Below are positions 12,950-25,859 of a DNA stretch of 64,000 bases, one piece after another. This DNA comes from Tenrec ecaudatus (taxonomy: Eukaryota > Chordata > Mammalia > Afrosoricida > Tenrecidae): contig NC_134541.1 of assembly GCF_050624435.1 (NCBI RefSeq), positions 6,149,983 through 6,213,982 on the forward strand, given 5' to 3'. The notes below the pieces were generated by a model. That model was given only the letters and a program-made list of their open reading frames with translations. It was not told the DNA's origin and made no database searches. The position numbers were made by a program, and so were the translations under genes. Numbering within the stretch: position 1 is the first letter of the stretch; each line of letters starts with the position of its first letter.

Positions 12950-13760
12950 GCGGACAGTTTGGCAAAAAGTACAGTTCTCCGCCCACCTGGGATGCGCGGC
13001 GCGCGGAGTCCGCACGCGCCCTGACGTCGCTGCGTGCCGAGGGGCGGGGCCAGGGCTCCGAAGGGCCGCGCGCCGAGGGGCGGGGCCAGGGCTCCGCTGG
13101 GGGAGCGCCGTCGGGGCTGCTGGCCCGCGCGCAGGTGAGAGAAAGGCCTGACCGCTGCCGGCGTGGACAGCCGGTATCTCCAGGAGCTGGGCCTGGGGGC
13201 CGCGGACACGGTGACTATGGTCGCGGCGCCGCTCCCGGGGTTCCGCAGCGACTCCGACGCCGCTGGTGACGGGAGCCCCGGGGACGCTCCGCAGCGAAGG
13301 CTGACGGAGGAGCGCGGTCGCCGCAGGCCCTGGAGCGCCGCCCGGGTGGCTCTTCACCCGCGCGGACGGCAGCGGCAGGGCGGGCGGGCGGGGCCGCGAC
13401 CCTGAGGCTCAGGCCCTGGGGTCCCTGGGGCGCCGGCGGTGGAGGAGGCGGCCAAGGCCGGGGAGTTGCGCGGAGCTTTGCCGTCTTTGGTTCTTGGGCG
13501 GTGAGCGAGGATGAACGTCGAGCTTCAAATGTTTCTTCAATGCTGGGATTGCGGAGGGGCGGGCGGGGGGGGGACAGCCCGCACGGAAGGAGAGGTCTGC
13601 TCGGGCACCCGCGGGTTCTTTGGGCTGTGCGGATGCGCCCTGTAGACTCGCCTGCCCAGCTGGCGCGGGTGCGCTTAGGCTGGCAAACCCGGTGGCTTAA
13701 TGGTGGGGAGCGCTAATGTGGCCTGCATTTCTAGGTCTGGCGTGAATGGAGCATTGGACG
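12950..13760 (+). promoter_or_regulatory. CpG-island promoter 1, probably of ZNF343-like copy A
   Basis: The stretch is strongly GC- and CpG-rich against AT-rich surroundings. It holds a CRE-like TGACGTCG at 13022-13029 and two GC boxes GGGGCGGGGC at 13041-13050 and 13077-13086. The GC boxes lie in a 25-bp block repeated with a 36-bp period (13036-13060 and 13072-13096). A plausible splice donor, CAG|GTGAGA, follows at 13134/13135. The CRE-to-GC-box spacing (19 bp) is identical in CpG island 2 at 43.5 kb. The plus-strand KRAB exon at 36.9 kb is the nearest same-strand gene, so assignment to copy A is inference. Confidence 0.7.
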
Positions 13761-13854
13761 TGTGAGTAAGGTTGTTAGGATACGGAGACCCCTCTTCCGA
13801 GTGGATCCCTTCGCTGGCGGCTTCTCAAAAGGAGTGGTGGCATGGCGACAAAGC

Positions 13855-14340
13855 AGAGACAGAACAAATTGGCCGGAGGAGGCCGCACCACAGGTTTATT
13901 GAGTAGTAAAATTAGGATGCACTGGGGACACGCCCCCAGAAGGTCTGCACTACTGACTGACAGGGAAACGTACTGAGAGCTCGCCCAGACTGGGAGCCCT
14001 GCTTTATATCTCTGACAGAGGCCATTGAGTTCAGGGCTGGAGTTTTTCAAAAGAGGCGGTTTTCTCAGGTGGCCTGACTCTGAAGCAGTGGCCCCTGGTT
14101 GTCTGGGACCCAACTATATCCCTAATTTGTCAAGGTCCTGGTTGGTCAGGCTCACATCTTCCTTGTTTCTGATACGCTGTGGGTGATTCATCCCTTAGGC
14201 CTGTCAGGGGCTTTCCCTGTCATTGTGTTTTTCAAGGGAACTGGAGACATGCCCTTGGAGCACTGGAATAGTTTTATCAGGTTTTTAAAATGTTACCAGC
14301 TACAATTGATACTCTAATAAAGGAGGTTTTACAGTGATCC
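13855..14340 (-). mobile_element. Possible antisense LTR fossil
   Basis: On the minus strand there is a TATA-like motif (about 14.0 kb) and an AATAAA-like signal (about 13.9 kb) in LTR order, with no attached genes. The family is not recognised. Confidence 0.35.
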
Positions 14341-14644
14341 TAGGATATTCCCTACACCTGCATTTCTCCAGGGCCTGTTAGACTACCATCCCCTGAAACT
14401 TCATGCCCCACCTGTTTATCTAAATTGGGCTTATGGTTCCTATCTGGCCACTTCACAAGTTAGTCTTCTTCCGAGTTTGAACATCCCTCTGATTAAGTTT
14501 AAAAGGAATTTTTACTGGAGGGGACTGTTAACATGTGGATTTTATAACAAACTAAATTGTAAGTTATGTTGTATTTTTCCATCATGAATCAGAATCAGCT
14601 CTTTGGCAGTGGGCTGTTTGGGGAGGGTTTCGTGGTGGCAGACT
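14341..14644. other. Unassigned sequence
   Basis: No exon or named repeat seen. Confidence 0.4.
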
Positions 14645-14822
14645 AGGAGCCCTCATAGCATGGTGGTCCACAGTTCCAAACCACCTGGTGCACCTCAGAA
14701 GAAAGACAGCTTTTTACTTCAGTAAAGAGTTACGGTCTTGGAAATCCACAGGGACAGTTCTATCCTGTCTTGGGTTGCCATTAATGAGAATTTACTCAAT
14801 GACAGTAAGATTGGTTTTGAGG
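14645..14822 (+). repeat. AfroSINE
   Basis: A diverged copy: AGGAGCCCTCATAGCATGGT at the 5' end, an 'aaagagttacggtcttggaa' type middle, and a GGACAGTTCTATCCTGTCTT block matching the AfroSINE core. The 3' end is decayed. Confidence 0.75.
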
Positions 14823-15159
14823 TTAGTACTGGTGGAGCAAGGCCCACTCTGTACTTCAAATGATCCCTTCCAGGATGGAAGAATCTCCCAGGGGCAAGGC
14901 TGGGGTAAAGTGATAGACTGACTCAGTGAATTCACTGCAGCAGCCATTTACCAACCCCACGTGTTTTTCCCAACCCTGGCAGCTAGGCCTATGGATCAAA
15001 CCAAACTAGTTACCATGGAGTTGATTTCAGCTTATGATGAGACCCCATGCTTAGCAGAGTAGAACTAGACCCCATAAGGGTTTCAATGGCTAATTATTTT
15101 AGAATTATTTAGATTGCCAGAATTATCTTACAAGTGCCTTAATTCGTTGTGTGAGAAGC
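14823..15159. other. Unassigned sequence
   Basis: No exon or named repeat seen. Confidence 0.4.
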
Positions 15160-15310
15160 TGCTCTTTTTTTTGCAGTTTTATTGGCACATAATCCACATA
15201 TACAATTCAGTAGTTCAATCATATCCAGCAGAATTATACAATCATTACCATGGTCAATTTTAGAACTTTTATTATTCATGGTTAAATCGCTTTTAAAATG
15301 AGTTGTGTAA

Positions 15311-15384
15311 TAAGTGTGCTTTACACAATTGATGTATGTATGGATTGTGATAAGAGTTGTATGAGTCCCAATAAAATATTTTTT
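15311..15384 (+). mobile_element. Ultra-short L1 3' tail insertion (74 bp)
   Basis: The insert contains only the L1 3' terminal segment, ending CCAATAAAATATTTTTT. It is flanked by a perfect 15-bp target duplication, AAATGAGTTGTGTAA, at 15296-15310 and 15385-15399. It interrupts the older antisense L1. The flanking duplication shows a genuine target-primed insertion truncated to 74 bp. Confidence 0.88.
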
Positions 15385-17743
15385 AAATGAGTTGTGTAAT
15401 CACAATCAGTTCTAGTGTTCCCTCCCCACTCCCGCATACATTGTTTGTGTCCCAAATCCCTTCACTCTTCCTATCTCCCAACCTCCCCCCTCCATCTCCT
15501 ATAAACCCTTGCATCAGTTATTAATCTCTGCATCTACTCCTGTGCTTCACAAACCAGAAACCCCATCAGACAATAAAAACAAAGTAAACTGGTAAGAATA
15601 AAATAATATAGAAAAAAGAGAATAAAATAATATAAAGATAAAAAGACAAAGAATAAGAAAGAAGAGACAACTATCAATATTTAAAATCCAGGGAAGACAT
15701 TTTTTGTCATGGAACAAGCAAGAGATACTTGCATATAGAACAAATTCATCATCTAGAACAAATTCATCTAGAGGGAGGTTAAATGACCAAGTATCAAGGT
15801 CAATCCAGTATAATCAAGATCACAGTGATCTCCATCTCATAGTAAAGCAGTTCAAGACCCTTGCCTATAGCTAGAGGATCTGCCAGTAGCTTCATCCGAT
15901 GAGTTACTCTGCAGATGGGTTTTGGAATCCCATTCTCCTCCATAGCCTCCTATAATTTGGGTGTTCACAACTTAAACTTTGATACTTTTCCCTTTGTCGT
16001 ATTTGAGTTTTGTTATTGCCATCTTTGGATCACAAGCTGGTGTGTTTCTTCCATGTGGACTTAGTTGATGCATCAGTTAGATGGCTGCTTGTTTGAATAC
16101 AAGCCTTTAAAACCCCAGAGAGTATTCTGATTGAAAGTCAGGCACCATCTGCTTTCTTCACACTTTGCTTTAGCACTCTTATCATCAGTGTTCATTTCAT
16201 GCAGATGAGTATGGAGCCGGGCCATGTTATCAGAACTAACTCTTCTTGGACTGGTGCTCGAGTTATGTGGGAGGCCAGAATCCATCATTTTGTCCATAGG
16301 CTATACATGATTCAGTTTTACTTTGGCAGTCATATTGTGACAAAATCAAAAACCCATAAGACCAACTACACCAATAGCAACAAACCAACCAGCAAACAAA
16401 CAAAACAAAATAAACTGAAGGCAGAAAAATAAAAACCCATAGCAACAACAAAAAAGTAAAACATTGTCAGTCATCTTTGGGATAGAAAGTGATTGCATTG
16501 TTAACATCAATTTTCCAATGACAGCACTCGACACTGTCGGTATGGGGAATCCATGCGATTATAGATCCACCTTGAGCTGCAACCCATGAGTTGTTGCCCT
16601 ACACGGTTCGTTTGAGCTCTTTACCCTAAGTATGGGGATTGGTGCCATACTATAGGGAGTAACTTCTTGGATCAATTCTGTCAAGTGCAGAAACCTGCCC
16701 AACAGATCAAAATCTCATATCCCTACAAGGGGGACATCAAGGTACTAAATATATTGTGATTCTGAGTCTCTTACTATTGGACACCTGCCAAGCTGGAGTT
16801 TCCCCACAAGGTCCAATGATTGCCACTTCCACAGCCCGGAGGTGGCCACTCTATGCTTCCTCTCCCATACAAGTACCCCAGTCCTCAGTCCAAGGGTGCT
16901 GGCAACTTGGAGGCAGGGCTCAGTTCACTCAGCTGGGCCTCTATGTTAAATCCTGGTGTAGCCCATGGGTTATGCCATGATGCCTACAAGGTCATCATGG
17001 TGCTTGGTCTATGGTGTGGTTCACTGAGGATTGGGTAGAAATGTATTTGTAGTCTCTGGAACATAAAATCTGGTCCATTGTTCCCCTAGATTCCCTACAA
17101 TCATTGTTGAGCATCCCTTCTTGATGTGTGTTTACTTCTCCCCAATCGCCCGCATACTGTACGCATCAATTCCTCCAAAATGTAGATGTTCCTTTCCCCT
17201 GTTCTTAGCTTGGTTTTCTGGCAACGTCCTCCTTCCATTTCTGTTGGGGGGCCCATTGATTTGTCCCAGCCTTGTCTTGATGCTGTATAGCCCCAAGTGG
17301 ATGGTTTTCCATTTCTCCGGCATAATAGAGAGACCCCAAACAATGAGATTTCCCCCTTCAAGGTGGCTCTGTGAAGTGTGCATGAGGGAGGTGATGTATG
17401 GTTCATGGCTGTTAGGTAGCTTTCTCCCCTTTTGTTCGGGTATTGTCCCTAGGATTTGTTTAATTGGTGCTTCACCTTACAATAGTAGACCTACTCATAC
17501 AATGCTTGTCTTTTGTGTCTGACTTACTTCACCCGCATAGTGGTTCCAGATCCTTCCGTGTCATGTAGCGTTTATGCTTTCATCACTAATTTTTAGAGAT
17601 GCTTAGTATTCCATTGTGTGTATATACCATAGTTTCTCTATCCATTCTTCCACGGTTGGGCATTTGAGCTGCTGCTTGTTTCTAGCTATTGTGAACTGTG
17701 CTGCTTTGAAAATGGGAGACCATACATACTTGGAGTCTCATTT

Positions 17744-18271
<528 letters not shown>

Positions 18272-18277
18272 TTATGG

Positions 18278-18469
18278 CAGTGGTTCTCAACCTTTCTAAT
18301 GTTGCAACCCTTTAATACAATTCCTCATGTTGTGGTGACCCCACAACCATAAAATTATTTTCATTGCTATTTCATCACTGTCATTTTGCTACTGTTAGGA
18401 GTTGGGCGGCCCCTGTGAAAGGGTTGTTCATCCCCAAAGGGGTCGCAACCCACTGGTTGAGAACTGCTG
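18278..18469 (-). mobile_element. SPIN-like hAT nonautonomous element, copy 3
   Basis: It lies in the opposite orientation to the other copies: CAGTGGTTCTCAACC at one end and GGTTGAGAACTGCTG at the other. Flanking octamers ATTTATGG (18270-18277) and CTTTAGGG (18470-18477) match at 6 of 8 positions. It sits next to the target duplication of the RPL32 retrocopy. Confidence 0.9.
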
Positions 18470-18648
18470 CTTTAGGGTATATACCTAATGGTGGTCTTGC
18501 TGGATCATTTGGGATGTCAATTTCCAGTTGCTGTAAGTATTACCATATCATTTTCTACAGCATCCACCAACTTAGGAGTTCTAGTCTCCACATCATCTCT
18601 AGCCTTTGTTGTTTTTTTTTTTTAAATTTTGGACTAGCATTGTGGGTG

Positions 18649-19073
18649 TGTTGTAAATGGGTGAGATCACCCACACCACTGTATTAATAATTAAAGTCTT
18701 TATTAAACAGCTGGACCAAGAGCAGGCTAGCGCTTGGAAAACCTCTTGATCCAGAACAAAGAAATTCCAAACTCTATAGTTCAGAATAGGGGGCTGCCTC
18801 AAGGGAAGGGCTATTCTAGCCATTACATCCTTACTGGGTTGGCAGGGTAACAGGATTGACGGGAACAGCTCTGCTGGCGGTGCTAATTCAAAGTCTAATG
18901 TACAAGATAGTGTACATTTCTTGCTACCTGGGCAGGCAGGGTTTGGGGACATCTTGGAAGAGTCAAGGTCATGTTGCAAGAGCAGGAGAGGAAAGAGGAG
19001 AAGGAGGGCTAACTGCTAGCAAGGTTAGTTTGAAGCAAGATGGAGTTTCTCATGTTAAGCTAGGTTACTTACA
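18649..19073 (-). mobile_element. Probable solo LTR fossil inside the L1
   Basis: A 425-bp block beginning TG and ending CA interrupts continuous L1 sequence. On the minus strand it has an AATAAA-like signal near 18.7 kb. No internal genes are attached. The flanking short direct repeat is weak, so the family and exact ends are uncertain. Confidence 0.45.
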
Positions 19074-19140
19074 GGTATGAAATGGTATCTCATGTGGTTT
19101 TAATTTGCATCTCCCTGATGGCTAGTGATTTGGAGCTATT

Positions 19141-20534
19141 GCTCCTATGGGAATGGTGCCTCTCTCAGCAGTTGGCTGAATTTGCGATCTACCTTGAACC
19201 ATAATCTTCCTTAGCAAAACAAACACTTCCTCCACTTGCTTTTTGCTCCATATTGGTTACCTTGTGATTTAGTGATCTACAGCACTGGGGAAGTAATTTA
19301 GAGACCTCAAAATGTAGCCTGAATTTATGTGAAGGCACTGCTTCCACCTGTTGGCCACAGCCTTTCACATGCCTAATGCTGTTGGATTTTGGGTTCTAAT
19401 GCAAATCTCATGGATCCATCTATTGATTCAGCATTTAAGAATTTATAGCCAGTCTTGTTCCATTTACCTCCTCTTAACCCTATGTGCGGATCCACAGTAA
19501 GAATTGTCAGATCTCCCAGGGATCATTGACTGCTGGCATTATCATCCGCCCCAAAGACTGTAAATGCTGCACCTCTTAGCTAGAGTTCAAATACAGGAAC
19601 TTTAGTCTTTCCGTTTTGAAGATACATAACCTGAGCTTCACTTTACCTCAGGAACTAATTCATGGGACTTTTGAGAAGTAAACTTCATCCAGAATTGCTC
19701 CAGTAAGTAGTAAAGTTTGGTCAGCACCAACGGTTTTTAATGGTAATGCAACTTTGTTGCCCGAAACATCAAAAATACTAATCCCCCCTAAAAAAAAACA
19801 AAATACTAATCCCCTCATCAGTATCAGGTATGTGACTGCTGGCTGTATTCCAAAATAGACATGACTGTGTGTGCTGGAAGCTGCCTGCCGACAGCCTTCT
19901 CTTCTGTGACAGAGTTCAGGATTTTTGTTTGTATTTGATTAAGAGGAAGCCTCTTGATTTGAAATTTGGCATCTTTAGCTTGAAATCAGGACAGGTGGTC
20001 AGAGCAGGTAGGCTCACACTGTTAGATTTTTTATCCAAGGTTCATGTCACATATTAGTCCGTCCTCAGTGAATATGAGGGCAGGTGAATGTGGATCTGCT
20101 TCCTGACAGACCACTTCTGGGAGGGGACCATTTGCCCTTCACATTCCTAGTGTCTTCTTTGCTCCAGTGTTCAAATTTCCTTTGCTCCTTCTTGACATTT
20201 TATGCCCTGCAATAGCCTATTGGGATACTCCATGTCCACACTGATTTCCCACTTACCAGGGCTGGCTCTTCTGAAAGTTACCACCATTCTTGCCCAGGGA
20301 GCCTTTCACCTTGGCACCCAATTCCCAGGACTGTGGTCCCTGCTGTGCAAACAAAATGAATAGGTGCTGTCATTTATTGGGTGGCCTTTGCTGCACCTCC
20401 CAGTACTGAGTGATGTTTGAAATTAGTCACCGAGTTCCCGGTTTAGAGCAACAGCAGTGGCACATTACAGAAGTTGATGGCTGTAACGCACTGGGATCTG
20501 GATTAGAGACTTCATCAGGTACCCACCAGGGACG
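19141..20534. other. Unassigned, partly protein-like on the minus strand
   Basis: No exon is identified. Around 19.68-19.77 kb the minus strand reads in a protein-like way for about 30 codons, which could be a fossil retroviral fragment. No diagnostic motif supports a name. The rest is unrecognised. Confidence 0.3.
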
Positions 20535-20860
20535 GCTAAAAAGAAAAATCTGTCTTGGAAGCAGTATGGCAAGAGTGCTCCTTAGACTAAGTCTAAGATG
20601 GTGACCCTTCATCTAACATACCTTAGACATCTTGTCAGGGGAAACCAGCCCCTGGAGAAGTGCTTGGCAAAGTGGAGGGGCAGTGAACGAGAGGAAGACC
20701 CTCAAGTATATGGGTGGACACAGCAGCTGCAACAAAGGGTACAAGCAGAAGAACAAATGCAAGTGCGGCACAGGATCAGGCAGTGATTCCTTCTGCTACG
20801 CACAGCGTCTCTATGGGTCAGAAGCGACTTCAAGCACCCAAGGGCAACTACAGGCACCCA
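20535..20860 (+). mobile_element. RTE/BovB-like LINE 3' end
   Basis: The block matches the terminal coding part and tail of afrotherian RTE elements: 'cttagacatcttgtcagg', 'gtggacacagcagctgcaac' and 'tatgggtcagaagcgac'. The same arrangement recurs at 25.5-25.8 and 39.97-40.28 kb. The tail matches AfroSINE 3' ends, consistent with RTE mobilising the SINE. Confidence 0.75.
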
Positions 20861-21089
20861 CATTCTGCTGGAGGGTGCCCTTGGGAAAGCACTTTAAATA
20901 GACTCCAAACGGAATCTGTTACTGTCTTGCTAATCATGTGTCTGTGACAGAGTTTCTGTTTCTGCGCTCTGTGAACTGAACCTGTGAGCCTGGTGTAGGC
21001 TGTCTGGATTTTAGATTCTGTCTTTCTAAGGTATACAGCATTCTTCCAAGACTATATCAGAATTATGTGATTTGAAATCCCTGAAGGCT
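20861..21089. other. Unassigned sequence
   Basis: No exon or named repeat seen. Confidence 0.4.
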
Positions 21090-21260
21090 GGGCTCAGCAA
21101 ACTTGTGAGACAGAAGAGCCAATCCTGTCTCTCACAACAATTTAATTTATTTGAGAGCCATAAATATATTTTTACAGACAAATGAAGTCACCATTATCTG
21201 GATAATATCCTTTGAGATTTTTCAGTTTTTCTTGGAGCCACGTGTAAGTACCTGAAGAAC
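21090..21260 (+). repeat. Unnamed interspersed repeat, related to 38200-38365
   Basis: This block and the one at 38.2 kb share the order 'agagccaatc', 'caatttaa', 'gagccata', 'gaaatcaccattatct' (here 'gaagtcaccattatct'), 'ataatatcct' and 'gagcca'. Conservation over about 160 bp at two unlinked places shows a dispersed family. Repeated 'agagcca' motifs recall hAT-type elements, but I cannot name it. Confidence 0.6.
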
Positions 21261-21904
21261 AGCCTGTGACTCTGGAGCGTCTCTCCTAGGGGAACATGAT
21301 TTTATCTGAACCTCATCTGTAAGCCCTTCTATGTAACATAATGTACGTGTCCCAATTATGGCTCTGTCCCTGCTTCTGTGTGTAGTCCCACCTGTAACTA
21401 ACATATTGATCTGTCACCACTCATGCTTTTGTGAGTTTCTTTTGCACTTCCCTGCTCCTTTTAAAGCTGCATCTCAACAAACCCTTTGATTCTTCCTAAT
21501 GGCCTCCCTCATCAGGATGATGTGTTTGTTTTTGTGGTTTCTGTCCCTTGTAAGACTTAACAAATATACTCCTTGAGTTATATTTGAGACGAAGTCTCTT
21601 TTGTATCCTAAAACAGAAGTCAATGGACTTTGGTTTAAATGTCTTTCTTTTGACTCAATAATTGGCAACTTAAGACTACCATGTACTTGCTATTTTCATT
21701 TTGTTTCCCTTTTTTTGATGACGTGTCCCGCAGACATCATTTTGTGTTCGTGGCTGGGCATTATTGAAATGTTTGCCTTGGTTCTAGCCCGCATAGCGTT
21801 CTCTTTTTCAAAAAATGAAACCAGATTTTGTTTCCTCGTTTCTTGCATATGAAATATTCTTTGATGAAATTCTTGCCCTGGGATTTATCATCATCATCAT
21901 TAAA
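21261..21904. other. Unassigned sequence
   Basis: No exon or named repeat is recognised. The open frames here have no family features. Confidence 0.4.
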
Positions 21905-22075
21905 GACCAAAACTCACTGCCACCAGTCAGTGCTGACTTATAGCGACCCCTTGTGGGTTTCCAAGATTGTAACTGTTTACGGGAATAGAAAGCCCAGTTT
22001 TTCTCCAGGTGCTGGTGGTTTTGAACTGCCAGCCATGTTGATTGCATCTCAGTGCATAACCACGACACCACCAAT
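21905..22075 (-). repeat. AfroSINE, antisense arm of an inverted pair
   Basis: Read on the minus strand it runs from the 'cactgagatgcaatc' 5' region to the 'aagtcagcactgactggtgg' 3' region of AfroSINE. It faces the plus-strand copy that starts about 60 bp away. Confidence 0.75.
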
Positions 22076-22135
22076 AACTGCATCCAGCCACATTTTGGTT
22101 TATCCGTCTCCGTCAATTTTGCAGAGACCTACCCT

Positions 22136-22325
22136 GATGGCATAGCAGATACATATTGGGCTGCTTCAAGGTCAGCAGTTCAAAATCACCAGCCACTCAG
22201 CAGGAGAAAGGCACTTTGTACTCCCATAAAGAATTACAGTCTTGGAAACTCTCAGGGACAGTTCTACCCTGTCTTACAGGGATGCTATGAGCCGGCGGCA
22301 TTGACTGGATGGCAGAGTCTGGTGT
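22136..22325 (+). repeat. AfroSINE, sense arm of an inverted pair
   Basis: A plus-strand AfroSINE with 'ggtcagcagttcaaaatcac', 'agaattacagtcttggaaac' and 'ggacagttctaccctgtctt' blocks in order. Together with 21905-22075 it could fold as a long imperfect hairpin. Confidence 0.8.
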
Positions 22326-22329
22326 TTTC

Positions 22330-23740
22330 AGGACCTATTCCCTTACTTTCTTGTAGTCATCAACCTTAATTGGGTAGATTTTGGGTTCAGGGCTTGAGGT
22401 CTCCATTATCTTGACATAAATAGGCTTATCACTGTTGAATGCTAGAACCAAATAGAGTCTCTGTTTGTTGACTGAATTGGTTGTGAGAAGTCAGGATCCT
22501 TGCTGAAGAGGCCTACATTTAGAGCCACCCTAAAGGATGCAGCAGCATCAAGCAGCTTCTTTGTCCCACAGGTCCTACATGCCTGGGCACAAGGCAGCTT
22601 TTAAGTGAGGATTGAAGACGTCATCCTCTAGGCAGCAGAGATCCTTCTAGAGATGAAAGAACTTCCAGCTGGCTCTATGGCAGAATATCAAGCAAGCAAT
22701 GGACTGATTCTTCGTCCTTGTGCTCCCAAAGAGCAGGACTGGGATATTTTGGCTTCAAAGAACAGGGAAATAATGGACACTATGAGGAACCTGTCAAAAG
22801 GTGAGAGTTGTAGAGGGTCTGGATGAGGGGAGGGGCCCAAGACTCCAGATATAGGTGAGACTGCTTTAGCGGTCGCAGCTGAGTAAAGTAACTTCCATCC
22901 TCCCATCCCATGATCAGAAGAACTGATTGGGGAGCATTATGAGTGTTGTTCATTCTCAGTTTCTCTTTCTACCCTTAGGTTTGTCTGCTGTGGGTACTGA
23001 CAGTCCCCAAGAGAGGAGGACACCTCAGATACTGGTGAGTTGAAAGTAGTTACCTTATTTATTTTCACTGTTGGTTCATTTCCAAGAGAATAGGCTTATA
23101 TTTTCTTTCCTGGGTAGGGATATGGCATCCAACATTTACACATTTCATAGATTCGTGCTATTTTAGGGATTTTTTCATTTTATGTTCCTTGTTGGGTAAA
23201 ACACCTAAGGCTAATACTAAGAATCCAGAAAACTCTATAAATCATAAGGAACAGTGAATCTGTTTTCTTTCCATCTTTTGCTGCTTCCTGCATCATTCAA
23301 TATTTTTCCCATAGAATCCTCCAGTGTTTCAACTCCAGGCTTGAATTTTTCTTGAGTTTGTACAGTTTAAGTTATGCTAAGCATGTTTTTCCTTTTTGAT
23401 TTTCTAAGAATGTACATCTCTTATATTTTACACTTTCTTCTTGTGCTGCCCTTTGAAAAGAAATTCAGCTCTTTGATTTCATTTTTTCCATGTGCCTTAT
23501 TTTCTCTATGACTAAAAACAAGTTTCAGAGTCTCTTCTAACATCCATGCTGATCTTCCTTTTCTTTCTTTGTTAAGACCCTTTGCGTTCTTCATGTATGA
23601 TGACCATGATGTCATCTCACAGCTTATCTGGTCTCCTGTCATTAGTGCTCAGTGTGTCAACTCTGTTCTGGAGATGTTTTCCAAATTCAAGTGTTGTATT
23701 TGGCTCTTGTGAACTTGTTTTTCTTCAGTGTCAACCTGAA
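22330..23740. other. Unassigned sequence
   Basis: No exon with usable splice sites, no RNA gene and no named repeat is recognised over this stretch. Old diverged repeats cannot be excluded. Confidence 0.4.
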
Positions 23741-23744
23741 CTTT

Positions 23745-23855
23745 TTTTGTCCCAATACTTGTATTGACATATGATTCATATATCATACAATTCCAAAGTT
23801 CATCCACATCAAGAAGAGTTGTACAGTCATCAGCATACAGTACTCAGTTTTAGAT
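23745..23855 (-). repeat. Old L1 3' end, antisense
   Basis: It carries 'catatgattcatatatcat' followed by 'catcaagaagagttgtacag', the same older L1 tail type as at 401-870 and 15.17 kb. Confidence 0.65.
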
Positions 23856-24585
23856 AATCTGAACTTAAGTATGAGCAATTGATGACCTGTTTCACAGTCA
23901 GTGTTTGGCCTGGTGTTATCTGCTAATAGTGATTTCTCCATCATCTCATCACAAATGTGGTCAATTTGACTTGAGTGTCTTCTAACTGGAGAAGTCCATG
24001 TGTATAAGTGGCCTTTTGTATTGTTGAGCAAGGTATTTTCCATGATGTTTGGTAGGGGTAACAAAAGCTAAGGCTAAAGATGAACATTAAATAATTCACT
24101 GCATTGTAATCCCCCTAAAATGGTTGAATGTACCCAATTTGTAGAAGGCTACAGAGGACAGTGGGAGCCCAAACCCATCTGCAGAGTATCTGGTCAGACT
24201 GAGCCCATAATCTTGAGCAACATTTGTCAGTTCCTTGTAACCATTGCAATGGATTATGGGAATAAGCTAATAAGTAGAGAGTGCCTTGGTGGTGGGATGA
24301 TTGAAGGGTGAAGGTATGCCAGAGTTTAATTTTCTAACCCACTTGTGAAGTTAGAGGAAGTGAGGAGGCGTCATTTTATTTCTTTTTACAAGTATTTTTT
24401 TTATTTCTTAGACAAAGATGTCTAAGGTGCCCTGAAAGCACTAGTAAAAAACAAAACTCTAGGAATTGTCAGAAAACAAATGAGATATTTCAACAAATGG
24501 ATGCAAGGTAGAGGCATTCATTTGTCTCTGTCCAGAAATTTGAATATTTGGAAGACTACTCCTTGACCAGTCCAGTGGAAGAGAT
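23856..24585. other. Unassigned sequence
   Basis: No exon or named repeat is recognised. Some of it may belong to the diverged RTE copy that follows. Confidence 0.4.

Positions 24586-24622
<37 letters not shown>
24586..24622. repeat. (TG)n(TA)n microsatellite
   Basis: A run of TG dinucleotides passes directly into a run of AT dinucleotides, 37 bp in all. Confidence 0.95.
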
Positions 24623-24659
24623 CGTAAATTATGGAAGAGTGTCATTAATATAATACTGA

Positions 24660-25840
24660 AGCAAAATTTTGTTGAAGATCATTCAAAATTTATTGTACCG
24701 ATACATAGACAGGGGACCAGAAGCAACTCAACTCAGGATCAGAAGAGATCATGGGACAAGGGTTACTTACCATTGTTGACTTCAGATAGATTAGTTGAAA
24801 GTAGAGAATAGCAGAAAGTTGTTGAGTCACTGTGGGTATCATAGCAAGTAATGGATACCATTGCAAAGAATGGGAATTCCAGAATACTTATTAGTGTTCA
24901 TGAAGAGCCTATTTATAAATGAGAGGCAGTGCTTCCAGCAGAGCAAGGGGATTCTTCATGTTTAAGGTCCGTGAAGATATGCATCAGGGTTGAGTACATA
25001 ATCTGAGAATCAGTGCTATGTGAAGAAGAGTGTGGAATCAGGAGTGGGGGCTGGGGAGGATGCAGTAACACATCTGCAGTATACAGATGACATGAAGACC
25101 TTACTTGCTGAAAGCAAAATGCCTTGAAGGGTTTACTGATAAAAATCATGCTCGGCCATCAATGTGGATTACATTTCCACATAAAATAAAAATCTGAAGC
25201 AGACCAAAAGTCAACATCATAGGAATGGAAGAAATATTACACAAGGCTTCCATTTTCCATGTATCCACAATTAATGCTGCAAGTGACCAAATCAGCCGAT
25301 CTGTTGTTTAGACAAAGCTGCTGCTAATCACCTCTTTTAAAGTGCAAAAACCAAAGATGTCATTTTGAGAACTAAGTTGTCTGTAACTCCACCTGTGTAA
25401 TATTCGATGACCTCATATGAATGTGAAAACAGAGAAAGAATAAGGAAGAGCAAAGAATTGACACGTTTGGATTATGATATTGTGAAAGAATGAATATGCC
25501 CCATACTGCTATAAGAAACAATAAATCTTTCCAGGAAGCCGTACTACCAAACTACTCCTTAGAAACAAGATTTCATTTCATGTGCTTTGGACATGGAATC
25601 AGGAGGCACCAGTCTCTGAAGGAGAGGGTTCAACAAAGTGGTTGACACGGTGGCTGCACCATCAGGCTGAAACATAGCTATGAGTGTGAGAATGACAAAG
25701 GTATTTCCATCTGTTTTACAACACTTGACATGATACTGAAACAAATCAACCTCCAATTACAACGTCTCAGAAACTCACAGGGCAAGTCCATGTTATCCTG
25801 TAGGGTTGCTGTGAGTCAGCATCGACTAGATGGAAGTTAA
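24660..25840 (+). mobile_element. RTE/BovB-like LINE remnant
   Basis: Ordered similarity to the RTE reverse-transcriptase ORF and tail: a 'tacagatgacatgaagacc' block (the YADDTT-type motif region), an 'aatatgccccatactgctat' block, 'tgctttggacatggaatcag', then 'gttgctgtgagtcagcatcg' matching the AfroSINE/RTE tail. The frames are decayed beyond function. A second copy with more of the reverse-transcriptase region lies at 53.83-55.29 kb. Confidence 0.65.
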
Positions 25841-25859
25841 AGTCAGAAATGTGTTTGTG

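Noticed and set aside
12863-13405. Open frames across CpG island 1
   Set aside because: Same artefact as in island 2; composition-driven, several phases, no domain.
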